NCBI GenBank assembly: GCA_002917775.1
Contig: KZ627161.1
Span: 2,022,028 to 2,086,027, forward strand
DNA: 64,000 nucleotides
Direction of reading: 5' to 3'
From: Glaciozyma antarctica PI12
Lineage: Eukaryota; Basidiomycota; Microbotryomycetes; Kriegeriales; Camptobasidiaceae
Positions 11,201 through 21,388 of this stretch are shown piece by piece. Each line of letters starts with the position of its first letter. Positions within the stretch are counted from its first letter, which is position 1. The notes below the pieces were generated by a model. That model did no database searches, had not been told where the DNA came from, and saw only the letters and a list, made by a program, of their open reading frames with translations. The position numbers were made by a program, and so were the translations under genes.

Positions 11201-11717
11201 AGCACAACTCCAAGTTCCCCGAGAAGAACCCCAAGAAGCGTTCTGCGCCCGAGGACCGACCCGAGCGCGACCCCACCGTACGTTCCTCCTCCCTCCGCCA
11301 TCAAACACGTCTAACGCGCATCGTAGGCTCCCAAGCGCACTCCGTTCTCCGGTCTCTCTCGCAAGGAGAAGCGTCGCAAGATGGCCGCCGAAGAAGATCG
11401 CGAGGACCAAGACGAAGGCACCCGCTCCTCCATCAACGCCTCCATCCGTTCCGTCAAGAAAGCCTCCCGTCCCACGAAGATGACGGTCGCTGCACCCGAG
11501 CGCGTACCGGGCAAGGATCGGAGCAAGCCTAAGAAGAAGGGCAAGGGTGGGTTCGATCGCGAGTTGGGAATGGCGGGAAAGGTCGAGAGGGAGCAGGGCG
11601 AGAAGGAGCAGAGGCCGAGCCCGATGAAGAGGAAGCAGATGGGTGGGAGTGCGGGCAAGGGGAAGACGGGAGGTGGGGGGAGTCAAGAGGATGGGAAAGG
11701 CGGCGAAGAGGTCGTAG
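8230..11717 (+). CDS. DRS1: DEAD-box RNA helicase Drs1/DDX27, 60S ribosome assembly
   Basis: Nucleolar ATP-dependent helicase for pre-rRNA processing. Long acidic N terminus ([12 protein letters not shown] region), then Q motif TPIQAECIP, Walker [26 protein letters not shown], motif [10 protein letters not shown], motif [25 protein letters not shown] followed after an intron by LDIKGIENV, and motif [15 protein letters not shown]. The basic tail contains [12 protein letters not shown]. About ten introns; the one at 10195-10242 begins GC instead of GT (GAAT|GCACGT), giving LIQE-FLRVR as expected for Drs1. At the 3' end the frame runs on past a run of six G at about 11666. Dropping one G gives a basic end ([14 protein letters not shown]) with TAG at 11717, which I use as the stop. 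The next gene starts 306 bp downstream. Confidence 0.88.
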
Positions 11718-12023
11718 AGGCATTTGCAAGGCGCTCGTTGGATTGTACTTGCTGCAGTCGTTGCCATCTGCTCGTCTGTCGTTGTCTGCGCTCGAAGGAG
11801 CAGAGAACAAAAGGTGCGCGGCAGAGTGCACCGCTCGAAAGAGGCCAGAAGAGGCCAGAGCGTGTTCCGTGGATCTCGTCGTCGCTCCCTCTTCGTCTCC
11901 TACCACACGCACAGGTTCCACCAGGACCACCACAGCACACCAGCCGCCGCGCACCACCCGCCGTCTCCCTCGCCCCGGCAGCCCACTCAGCCCACCCCAA
12001 CCCCTCCCGCCACTCTCCTCTCA

Positions 12024-13302
12024 ATGGGTCTCTTCTCGAACAAGAAGAAGGAGCTGATCCCCGACGTCGACTCGTTCACTCCCTCCACCCAATCCCGCGG
12101 TCCTCCAGCGCCTTACGGCCGTCCAGGCGGTCCGAACAGGAACGACAGCATCACCTCCGCCGCGCCGTCCTACCGTACTGCGCCTCCCTACGTCCCTCCC
12201 TCTCAAGGCGGACAAGGGTACGCTCCCGCCCGCCAGCAGGGTTGGCACCCTCAGCAGCAGCAGCAGCAGCCGTACAGCCAGGCGGGGTACGGGCAGGAGA
12301 AGGGACAGCAATCCGCTGGGTACCCGGGCGAGAAGCCCAAACCCTCTTTCGGTCGACCACCTTCTCTCGCGGGACCGGGATCGTACTCCCGTCGTGAGGA
12401 GCTCATGTCCTCCGCTGCTTCGTCGCGCGGGGCACCGTCGGTGTATGGAGGCGAGGAGGTGGTGTACGGTGGTGCGAGGGGGGAGAAGGGGGGGTTTGGG
12501 GAGAGGGAGGGAGAGGTGGAGAGGCCGGTGTTGGATGAGGAGGATGAGGAGGTTGAGGGGATTAAACAGCAGATGCGCTTTGTGAAGCAGGAGAGCTTGG
12601 CGAGCTCGAGGAATGCGGTGAGGATTGCGAGGGAGGCGGAGGAGACGGCGAGGGCTACTTTGGACAAGCTTGGGGATCAGTCGGGTGCGTTCTTCTCACT
12701 TCGTTTGAAGTATGGATGGAGCTGACAGTGAGACGTGGCGCAGACCGAGTCGCCAACACGGAGCGTAACCTCGACCTCGCGAAAGCGCACAACGAGCGCG
12801 CGATCGACGAGACGAAGCAACTCGAGATGCTCAACCGCTCCATCTTCCGTCCCTCGTTCACTTGGAACAAGGCTTCGAAGCGCGACAACTACGCATCCTA
12901 CGCATCCTGAACCGGCACAACGCGGAGCAAGCCGAGCGGGAGGAAGTTCGTCGCGAGCAGTACGAGAGCCGCGTGAGGATCGAAGGGACGTACTCCGCTA
13001 TGGATCGCGTCGCGGACGAAGCGGCGGGGAACCATTCGAGGAACAAGGCGCGCGGAGCGACGGGGGCGGAGCGACTGCGGTACCAGTTTGAGGCGACGGG
13101 GAGCGACGACGATGTCGAGGATGAGATTGATGAGAACCTCTCTCAGCTCTCGGGCGTCGCGGGGAGGCTCAAGATGCTCGCGATGACGGCGGGAGCGGAG
13201 GTGGACTCGCAGAACAACAAGATTGGGAAATTGGCGGGCAAGGTCGACGATTTGGACAACAACGTTCATCGGAGTACGGCGAGGTTGGCGAGGGTCAAGT
13301 AG
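12024..13302 (+). CDS. SEC9: SNAP-25-type t-SNARE Sec9 (copy 1)
   Basis: Plasma-membrane Qbc-SNARE that pairs with Sso/Snc proteins in exocytosis. N terminus MGLFSNKKKELIPD, then a disordered Pro/Gly/Gln-rich region (QQQQQQ near 12260). SNARE helix 1 runs EDEEVEGIKQQMRFVKQES through DKLGDQS, an intron (donor GTGCGT at 12685), then DRVANTERNLDLAKAHNERA and the conserved linker LNRSIFRPSFTWNKASKRD. SNARE helix 2 is ENLSQLSGVAGRLKMLAMTAG to STARLARVK-TAG. No membrane segment, as usual. The frame is broken at about 12890, between KRDN and RILNRHNAEQ, next to the near-duplicate CGCATCCTA CGCATCCTG. A paralogue lies at 29333-30598 with the same splice site after GDQS. Confidence 0.85.
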
Positions 13303-14097
13303 GCGCTCGAGGATGCGCTCTACTCGTCCTCCCTTCTTTCCACGTCGGCACCATCCTCCTCGTCGTCCCTCGTCGCCCGACCTCCCCCTCCTTCGACCTC
13401 TGACACTTCGCACCATCCTTCTCCTCCCAATCTCCACTCTCGACTCTCCTGTCTTTCCCTCCCAGCCCTCACGCCGCTACTCTTACCCTCCGACCACCTC
13501 ATTAATCGCATCCACATCCGCACCGCATCCCTTCCTCCCCTTCCTCGTCCACTCGACCTCGTTCACACAGCCTGTACCACTCTTTCCAGTCCCCTTCGCT
13601 CCTTTCCTTTTTGTAGTGGACATAATCCATTTCCATGTATCGCGAGACCGGGAGACGAGGCTGTGAATGTACAGCGCTCTCCTCGCTACACGCTCGCTGC
13701 GAAGCTCTCCGCGGAAGGGGCGAGATTGGCCTGTGCGAGCGCCCCCCGATCTCGGATCTCGCTAGGTGAAGGCACTCAGTCGGAAGTCCTGCTCGCTCTC
13801 TAGTCTGCGCCTACGTAGATGCTGTATACGAGCCGTGCTGAGGATGAAAGACCAGCGCCAGCCAAGGCCTTCGCCGTCATCGAGCACAGCAAAATCTCGC
13901 GCAGCAAAAACACTTCGACACAAGTCAAACTTCCCTTCCTCCTCTTCCTTCCTCCTCTTCCTTCCCCCACCATCCTGTCCCAGCCACCAAGTCCGCATCT
14001 CTTCTCCATCCTCGTGAGACCCAGCTAACGCGCCCCCACAGTGTCAGCCCCTACCGTCCCTCGTGCCCTCCAAACCCAGCCCACCGCCGCCCCCTCC
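13303..14097. other. Intergenic, no gene seen
   Basis: 13303-13620 is strongly pyrimidine-rich and looks like 3' untranslated sequence of the upstream SNARE gene. 13660-14097 probably holds the promoter and leader of the next gene. A short candidate leader intron (GTGAGACCC...CTAACG...CCACAG, 14013-14040) lies just before it. Confidence 0.35.
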
Positions 14098-14311
14098 ATG
14101 TCGGCCACCTACCCGCCTCCCTCCACCGAAGACGAGGCTCTCCAACTCCGTGGTGGCGGACAATGCTGCCGTTGTCTGTGCTGCTGTCCTTGTTTCGAGG
14201 TCAGTTCTCTCACAAGACGAGGAGGAGGTGGGAGCTGATGTGTGTGCGCAGGCGTTGTGCTGTATCCTTACGTGTGGATGCGTGAGGCCGCATACGAAGG
14301 TCGGACCTTAG
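14098..14311 (+). CDS. Cysteine-rich mini-protein (CYSTM-like), about 53 aa
   Basis: Start MSATYPPPSTEDEAL, then GGGQCCRCLCCCPCFE. An intron at 14200-14251 (GTCAGT donor, GCTGATG branch) joins in frame to ALCCILTCGCVRPHTKVGP and TAG. Twelve Cys fall in a stretch of about 23 residues that is otherwise hydrophobic, with a soluble Pro-rich N terminus. That layout is typical of tail-anchored Cys-rich membrane peptides linked to stress in fungi and plants. An upstream in-frame extension exists (to 14041, SAPTVPRALQ) but has no ATG unless it is spliced to a further exon. Membership in the CYSTM family is inference from composition. Confidence 0.5.
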
Positions 14312-15338
14312 AGGGGAGGACCTTATTATGCCGCAATTGTACATCATTGCATCGCCCTGGATCGGTCCTGCGCCTGCTTTTGACTGCGTTTCGTTAGTGG
14401 CGCTGCTGGGACTGAGATGAGTGCTCGTCTTCTGCGCGTGTCTAGGCTGCTGGGGATTGAGCTGGGAGCATCGAGCATCGATGTGCTTGTTCTGCTCGTC
14501 AGTACCGTTGAAGTCGCGATTGAAGTCAATCTGCTCGCTGTTCGATCTCAGAGGGCTGCCCGTCGCCCAGCTCGCAGTCTTCGACTTGTCGTGGTGCTCA
14601 ATTCCGCTGGTAAACCGTGCCCTTCCACCGCCGTTTCCCTGCTCATTATTCTGCGCGTGCAGACGCCACTATCGAGATGCCTTCTCTCACAGTCTGTCGT
14701 TGGTCCTTGCTCCCGCGAGGAATGCGAAACGCAAGCTGCTTCTGCTCCACGACGTAAGATCTGAGTGAGGCATTGCGTTGATGTTCTCGAGCAGTTGAAG
14801 TACGGCTACGTCGCTCGCGAGGGGCGAGAGGGGAACTAGGGAGGTTGCTCGCTTCTCGCTCGAACGTCGCTGAGCCTCTTCCTCGCTCTGGAAGTTCGTC
14901 ACTGTTACCAGTCTCAATATACCTGGGCTTCTCGCAACAAATAACCGTCGAGCGTGCTCAACCCGAGAGCTACTGGCTGCGAAGACGACGCGAGTGGCGC
15001 GCCTGCGATCTCGAGAGCAGAGAACGAGAATTGCCACGTCTGAAGAACTTGTCTAAACCGTCTTCTGACACGTCAAAGACCGTAGAGAGGGCTCGGTCGG
15101 TCAAGGGGAGACCAGCGAGAACGCAGCCCTGTCGCGGGAGGATCGGCGAACGACGTCGGAGCGAGCTCCGAGAGAACAGCTGCTTCCTTCCCCCCAAGTA
15201 CGCGAGATCCCAAGTCGGAATCCAGAGCGACTAAGAGGCAGCAGTGCAGAGCGGTGTCGAGGCAGAGGGGGGAGGAGGTACAAACAAACGCGCGATGGGA
15301 TCAACCTCTTCGCCTCCTCCCTCTCTCTCTCCCCCGCC
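14312..15338. other. About 1 kb intergenic, no gene seen
   Basis: Open frames exist on both strands (for example 14417-14768 and 14687-15037) but none shows a recognisable motif or a spliceable continuation. Composition is less GC-rich than the flanking exons, and words such as TTGTACATCATTGC occur. 15290-15338 is a pyrimidine-rich leader just before the Gna1 start. Confidence 0.35.
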
Positions 15339-16049
15339 ATGCTCACCCCCGACAGCTCCCTCACGCTCGCCTTCGACCCCACCCTCCTCTCCTCCTCCCT
15401 CCATTCCACCCTCCCCACGGGCATCCACCTCCGTCCCCTCTCCTCGACCGACCACTCGCGCTCCCACCTCTCCATCCTCACCGTCCTCACTCCCGCTCCC
15501 GACCCCGGCCCCTCAGCCTGGCTCGCTCGATTCGAGGAAATGGTAGCTACGAAAGGGACGTACTACCCTATCGTCCTCGTCGAGGAATCGTCGGACCAGA
15601 TCGTGGCGCTCGGGACGGTGGTACTCGAACGCAAGTTTATCAGGGGGATGGCGATGGCGGGACATATTGAGGATATCGCGGTGGGAAAGAGGATGCAGGG
15701 GATGGGGTTGGGAAAGAGGGTGATTGAGGTGTTGACGGCGTTGAGTGAGGAGTTGGGAGCTTACAAGGTGCGTCTCCTTTTGGAGCTGGGGCGGGGCGGG
15801 AGCTGATGTGCGTTGGAGGGCAGACGATCTTGGACTGTAGTCCTGACAACGAAGGTCAGTGGGGCTCGCTTGTGGACGTGGCGGTTGCTGACGACCTTTC
15901 GCAGCGTTCTACGTCAAGTGCGGGTGCGTTGGGAGAGCCTCGGAGAGGAGGACGAGGGTCCAGCTAACAAGCATCGCAGCTACGTAAACAAGGGCGTACA
16001 GATGGCAAAGTACAGGGCGGATCTCAAGCACGAAGCCGTGCACATCTAG
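15339..16049 (+). CDS. GNA1: Glucosamine-6-phosphate N-acetyltransferase Gna1
   Basis: Transfers acetyl from acetyl-CoA to glucosamine-6-phosphate in the UDP-GlcNAc pathway that feeds chitin and glycans. Four exons: 15339-15767, 15824-15854, 15905-15923 and 15980-16049, all joining in frame. GNAT signatures are clear: GTYYPIVLVEE, IVALGTVVLERKFI, GHIEDIAVGKRMQGMGLGKRVIE (the acetyl-CoA loop), YKTILDCSPDNEAFYVKCGY, and the end KGVQMAKYRADLKH. About 187 aa, normal for fungal Gna1. The 19-nt third exon is among the smallest in the window. It converges with the flavoprotein gene, 126 bp between stops. Confidence 0.93.
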
Positions 16050-16175
16050 TTGGGTCGGAGGGTAAGGACGGGGGGTACGTTTACTCCTCTCGCTCTCTTG
16101 CTGCAGCTCCCTGACTCTCCCACAGGTTATCACGTACGAATAGACACTCTCGCAGCAACTGCAAACTTCATCTTT

Positions 16176-18324
16176 TCAGTCGTCAACCTCGCCCAGCATC
16201 GCAAAGTAGTTGTCGCGTCCTCCCGACCTCGACTCCTTCTCCTCCCGTCTCGTACTCCGCTTCTCCCCCTCCGCACCTCCACCATCGCTCTCCTCCTCCA
16301 TCATCGCTAACCGATGCGCCACCCTCTCTGCGCCATGCCTCGTTCCAGCGAGGTTCGCAGCGTCGGGACCCAACTGCTCAAGTCAGCACCAGTACCCACG
16401 CTCGAACCGACGCTCAACTCACCTCAAGCATCGCATAAGCTCCAACGACGAACAACGGCAACTCGGCGTTCCACTGGAGGTCCTGCGTCAATCGCGGGAA
16501 CGCCGCGACCATCTCGATCGGGTGTGATTTGAGGAGCGGCTCGAGGAAGGGGAGATTGGCGAACGACATCGCCGAACCAGTCGAGCAGACGACATAATCG
16601 ACTTCCTCAATCTCCTCGACGACCGGTCCCCTTTCCTCCGCCAACTGGGCGTCCTTCGCCACCGGCGGCGTGAGCGTCGCCAGCCTCAGCGACCACTTCT
16701 TCCGCTCGCGATCGTACGAAGCGGCCGTGACGCTCGTGCAGGCTTTCAAATCGAGCTTCTCCTCCTTGACGTGCTCCTTGAGGAGACGTTGGTAGGTTGG
16801 GTTGACGGAACCTCCGCCGCGAGCTTCTTGGACCATGGCGAGACGCTCTGAACGCGCGTCCTCTTGCCAGAATCGCATCTTCTCCCGGTTCGAGTACTTG
16901 GTTACCCATTCGAGGCCGAAGTCGAAGTGCCGGACTGAGGGGAGGAGGTGAGTGGTTTCGTTTGTGGAGAGAGGAGCGGGACTGACCTTTGAGTTGGCCG
17001 CGACAGATGAGGATCACGCGGGTGACGCCTTGACGGATCGCAAGGTCGGCGATTTGGGCGGCAGTGAGTCTGCGATCATCAAAGGTGAGTAGGCGTTGTC
17101 GCAAAAGAGAGGAGGAGACTGACCCTCCGCCAATCACCACCACCGTCGTGCGAATCCCAGCCCTCGCCCTCTCCCTCAACTCCTTCGGCAAGAAGCGAAA
17201 TCCCTTCCTCGCAAACGCCGCCGAATGACACCACCCTTCTCCCTCCAGCTCCCCATCCTTCCCCTCCTCAACGACCTTCGCCTCCTCGATGATCTTGGGA
17301 ACGTTGGGAGAGCTCGTCGGCCCGACGGCGATAACGACCGTCTTCGCTCCTCGGTACTCGATCGTCCCATCTGCGCTCCTCGACTCAACACAGAAGCCAT
17401 CCATCTTCGCCTGGCCTTCGACGTGCAGCGGCCCGTAGGAGAGGGAGGTGACGGTCGCTTGCTCGACGACCGAGCCGAGATCGTATCGCTCAATAATCTC
17501 GTCCTCGCAGAAGGAGCGGAAGAGGGCGGCGGAGGGACGGAAGTAGTCTTCGCGCGAGCGTTCGTTGATGAGGACCGTTCGGCCGATCCTTCCTGCGCTG
17601 GTTTCGGGTTTCGTCAGTTTCTGCGAAGGGCGAGAGGAGGGACGACGTACCACTTCTTCCGCGCGTGCTTGCTCTTCTCCCGACCTACGACACCATCAAT
17701 CGCGATAAGCTCGTCTTCCCTCCCTTCTCGAGCGGCGTAACCGACGAGCGCATCGACCTCGGCGGGCGAAGGGTGGAAGAACATCGGGCTTCGCAGGTGC
17801 GTAATTCCCAACCCTTTGAAGAACCCATCCCACCGACCTAACCAGCTCGACGAACTGCTATCGAGCACTTTGACGTCGTTCCCCGCCTTGGGCCGTGCGA
17901 CGATCGGGATCAGCTTCCGAGCTGCGTCGCCGCCTTTGACGTTCGCACGCTTTGCTTTCTTCCCTTCTGCGTCGCGGCGGAGCCATGAGAGGCGAGCGTG
18001 CTCCAGGTCGTTGTAGAGGGCGGACGGTTTGTCTTCCGCCAGGCGAGCTGCGACGGCGAGAGCGTGGGGGCCTGCGCCGATGATGAGGAGGGAGTGGAAG
18101 GAGGCGGGAGGGATGGAGTGGGTTGGGGGATGGAGTGGGGGAGAAGGAGTGGGAGAGGTGGAGAGGGAGAAGGTGCTGGAATTCGAGGAGCAGGAGCAGC
18201 CCAAGTCGGAGGAGGAGTAGGAGAGGGAGAGGGGTGGGAGCGAGGGGAAGTCGTCGACGAGGGGGGATTTGAGGAAGGCTGTTGGGATCTCGATAGGGGA
18301 GATGCTGGTGGTGGGCGGGATCAT
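16176..18324 (-). CDS. FAD-dependent monooxygenase, ornithine/lysine N-hydroxylase-like
   Basis: N terminus is low-complexity Ser/Pro, then the FAD-binding LLIIGAGPHALAVAARL. Next come ITHLRSPMFFHPSP and, after an intron, GRIGRTVLINERS with EDYFRPSAALFRSFCEDEI, a pattern seen in SidA/IucD-type flavoproteins. A central NADPH-binding TTVVVIGGG is followed after an intron by LTAAQIADLAIRQGVTRVILICR. The C-terminal YVVCSTGSAMSF and GPDAANLAGTRHGAERVAHRLAMM complete the two-dinucleotide-site fold. The stop is at 16176. The family uses FAD and NADPH, often to hydroxylate an amine. The actual substrate (siderophore ornithine or other) cannot be told. No siderophore synthetase or transporter is nearby, so a metabolic cluster is not supported. 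Confidence 0.7.
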
Positions 18325-18786
18325 TGTGCGAAGGTGGGTATGGAGGAGGATAGAGAGGTTGGAGTGCGGAGGAGGGGTTGATATGGGCCTAATCGGCTGG
18401 TTGTGACCTTAACGGTACTTGGGGTACTCCCTCTCGCGTCGCGGCGTGATCCTTGTGCTCTAAATCGGGTTAATTGCAAGCACTGGTTACTGGATATTTA
18501 ACGGATCGACCACGAAGGTGGAAGCGCGTCGCATCGCTAGAGAGGAGAGGAAGGCAGAGGGAGGGGAGAGGGGCCGACGCGCGAAGTGGAGGCGCTGGAG
18601 GCGCTGGAGGCAAAACAGGGCCGGATAGAGGGCACGCAGCTCCTCGCAGAAGAGTTTAATTGATCAGAGCGATTGAATCAGCTTCAGGAGAGAATGGTTG
18701 GACCGAGGACGGCGGAGAGAAGTCGAGCGGAGGCTGCGCTCGCGCTCGCGGTCCTCCCTTCTCCCTCTTTCCTTCACGCCTCGACA
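18325..18786. other. Intergenic, no gene seen
   Basis: Upstream flank of the flavoprotein gene. AT-richer patches occur near 18470-18500 (GGGTTAATTGC, GGATATTTAACGG) and may be promoter elements. A short GGCGCTGGAG direct repeat lies near 18590. Confidence 0.3.
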
Positions 18787-19016
18787 ATGGAAACGACACG
18801 ATGTAGCAACTGTGTTCGCCGTGAGCACTCCAGCCTCTCAGCCAGAGCTGAGGAAGCCGCTCACCTCCTCACGCAGCTGCCCAAGAGCTCGACGTCAAGC
18901 TTCTCAGGTGTGGTGGCTGCCGCTCCGCCTTCTTTGAGCTCTCCATCAGCTTCTGCACAGTTGCTTGTCACAAACCAGTCGCTCAGATTGCGGGAGGCGT
19001 AGGCGGTCGCCGCTGA
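18787..19016 (+). pseudogene. Decayed MYND zinc-finger gene (copy 1)
   Basis: The start METTRCSNCVR and, after an intron ending CCTCACGCAG, AQELDVKLLRCGGCRSAF parallel the first two exons of the MYND genes at 20310 and 21389, including the splice phase. At the second splice site the expected GTGAG donor after SAF is TTGAG. The frame then reads into FCTVACHKPVAQIAGG and stops at 19016, long before the usual C-terminal domain. The spacing of the second Cys pair is also wrong for a MYND finger. A mutated donor plus a missing body suggest a dead duplicate. I cannot find the rest of the gene downstream. Confidence 0.5.
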
Positions 19017-20309
19017 GATCGAGTTGGGAAGGTCTTTACGCAACGCGGGATCGCAAGCTGTTCTCTCGGCGCTATGCTCTCTGGAGGGCCGGCAGAACGA
19101 GAGCGAGAAGAGAGATGCACCTGAATTCGAGGCGGTTGGAGATCGTCAAGCGAGGAGAGAGGACAGCTGCGAGGAAGGTCAGAGTTCGTTGAGAGAAGCA
19201 GCAGATACGGCCTCGGTGCGCGTTCTGGTAGCCGGGTCAGCTGGCGAACGTGACGCTGAAGAACGCGGATTCGTGGCAGTACAAGCAAAGAGCAAGCAGT
19301 TTGGAAGATGAACGCAGGAGGGAGCGAAAGGGTAGCGTTCATTCGAAGTCCGGTGTGAAAATCATTTCATTCAGTTTCGCCATCTAGTGCTCGCTCCCAC
19401 AAAGACCGACAGCATGTAAGGGATCAGAATAGAGACCACCGCAAGCAGCAGCCTCCCGCTCAGCTTTCCTCTCGCGAGGTCAACCGTAAAGCGCAACTTC
19501 GTCATTTCTCTCCGACGACGAGCGACGGAGATTCCCCGCCAGCCCAAGAGTAGTCCGAATCGAGTTAGGCGCGACGCAAGCGCACGCCCACCGCGGATTG
19601 CACTGAAGCGGGGCAGGAGAAGCGCCAGAACCGAGTGCAGAGACGAGTATCTTCAGGTCCCACCCCCGCTCCTTCTCCACATCCTAGTGTAAATCCCAAT
19701 CTTTCTTTCCTACTCAAACCGCAGCCTTGATCCCAACGCTGAGGCCCTCCTTCTCCGAAACTTGGCTGCCAGCTCACGCGCGCAGAACAACCGGGAGGAG
19801 CCACATGGGGGCAGTCTCCGTCACCAACGAAGCACGCGCGCGCATCCACCCTGACCACCTACCCCCCGGCCGTAGTTAAACGGTCGTAAAGTAGGCGTGC
19901 ACCAAGTTCGGGCGGAGAGTTCGTAGGGCGTCCAGCAACGGAGCGGGCGAGGTGATTTTGCACCAACNNNGTGATTTTGCACCAACACCTGTCGGATGAC
20001 ATCGAAGGGAGGCTGAAGTCGAGAAAGGATGGGGAGAGTACGTTGATGGTGGTGCACGCCGACTCGCTTGGAGTCGTGCTCGGCGAGAGCTGCTGCTGTG
20101 ACTAGAACTCGTTAGCTCGACGCGCTGTCCTGCTCGTAGGACTCACGGTGTAATACTCGGACCTTGACCCCCTCGTGAACGTGCCTGGGGAGGCTGTGGG
20201 TAACGAGGAATCGCGGTCTTTGAGCTAGTTGGTTGAAGAACAAGGGAGGGAGCGCGAGTCGCTCTGGTCTCTTCTTCGTCCCCGTCTCGCTCGCCAACAC
20301 CGCTTAGCA
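19017..20309. other. Intergenic with an assembly gap; possible short membrane ORF on the minus strand
   Basis: No solid gene. On the minus strand about 19650-19382 is one open frame of roughly 90 codons ending in a hydrophobic stretch (LLLAVVSILIPYML) and TAG at 19382-19384. Its only ATG precedes TKLRFTVDLARG, and a stop closes it upstream, so it may be a terminal exon, a fossil or chance. The NNN gap at 19968 means sequence may be missing here. The last 100 bp are the upstream flank of the next MYND gene. Confidence 0.3.
19952..19986. other. Contig join: NNN between two identical 16-mers
   Basis: The 16-mer GTGATTTTGCACCAAC is present immediately left (19952-19967) and immediately right (19971-19986) of three N. 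This looks like two contig ends that overlap but were scaffolded with a placeholder instead of being merged. The true sequence is probably one copy of the 16-mer. Confidence 0.8.
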
Positions 20310-21148
20310 ATGGACGACGACGAGCTTGCTTGTGCCTGCTGTGGAGCATGTGAGTACTGCCTTGGGAGCTGGGGTCGGTTCACCGAACTGACCTCGCCCG
20401 CACGTAGCTGGCCACCCGTCCCAACCCCTTCAGCGTTGCTCCGGTTGCAAGTCTATCTACTGTGAGCTCTGCTGCCTTCCTCTGTCGCCCGTACTGATCC
20501 CTGTCCGCGACAGATTGCTCCACCGCTTGTGCCGGAATCGATTGGCCCTCTCATCGCCGTGTCTGCTCCCTCATCCGTCGAGCTCCCATCGGACACTTCC
20601 CCTCCTCCCCAGGGCCCCCCAACTCCCTCAACACTCTCTGCCGCGCGGACCTGCAGGCCTTTGCCGCCCTCTTCAGCACCGAGATTGCCACCGCTATCCA
20701 GCACGCCTACCGCCTCTCCACTCCGCACCCTCTTCACCTTACTCACGTCGTCAATATTAAGCTCGCTTTCGACCCCCGCCCAACTTCACTTCGACAGCGA
20801 TTCTTATTCCTCGACGCCGAGCTGCTCCCGCACGCAGAGATACGAACGTGGCTCGAGGCGTGGGAGGACACGGTTGATTCGGATGATCAGGATTGGAAGA
20901 CGGTCGACGAGATCGTACGAAGGTTGTGGCAAGAGTACATTCGGGGGATTGTGGTGGACCCGCCGCTGGAGGAGGGGCATATCGCGGTCCCGTATGTGTT
21001 GACGGGGTTGGCGCGCGGGACCGGGCGAAAGGGGATGGCGGATATGCTGATGAATACGGTGGCGTTTGAGCCGGCGAGAGTTGCGGTGGATGAGGGCTGG
21101 AGGGAGCATCTGGGCGATCATTTGAGGGAGGCGTTGGGTAGGGGATGA
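20310..21148 (+). CDS. MYND zinc-finger protein with uncharacterised C-terminal domain (intact copy)
   Basis: Exons 20310-20349, 20408-20461 and 20514-21148. The N-terminal MYND finger has the pairs CACCGA, LQRCSGCKSIY, YCSTACAGIDWPSHRRVC, binding two zinc ions for protein-protein contacts. The rest (about 200 aa) has no recognised domain but shares pieces with the paralogue at 59563: TPHPLHLTHVV versus SPQPLHSTHVV, VPYVLTGLARG versus VPLVLTGVLRG, and the end DEGWREHLGDHLREALG versus DEEWKEHLREAF. Intron 1 splits the Ser codon after the first Cys pair and intron 2 splits the Tyr codon before YC, as in the relatives. Function is unknown; no SET domain is present, so it is not a SMYD methyltransferase. 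Confidence 0.75.
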
Positions 21149-21388
21149 GCGAGGGGAGCGAGATCTTTCGGCTGCGAAGGTTTGGGAGCTTGGAATGCTT
21201 CGAGTGAGGGCGCGCACTGTTGCAGTACTCTAGCACTGCAATTTCACTCAAAAGGAACATAAAGGAACTCGGAGCAGAGGGAACAAAGGGAAGACCTGGA
21301 AGACCGACTGGCGAGGATCTGGCGCTCCAAGTTTCTCCTTTCTCCTCCTTCCTCCTCCCCGTCCACTCGCCCAACGAACCGCACAGCT

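Noticed and set aside
11381-12397. A single 338-codon frame that would fuse the Drs1 tail to the region of Sec9
   Set aside because: After about 11666 it loses Drs1-like composition and overlaps the clear Sec9 start in another frame; a one-base G-run error explains the missed stop.
16176-18324. Siderophore biosynthesis cluster built around the flavin monooxygenase
   Set aside because: Neighbours are Gna1 and MYND genes; no NRPS, acyltransferase or siderophore transporter in the window.
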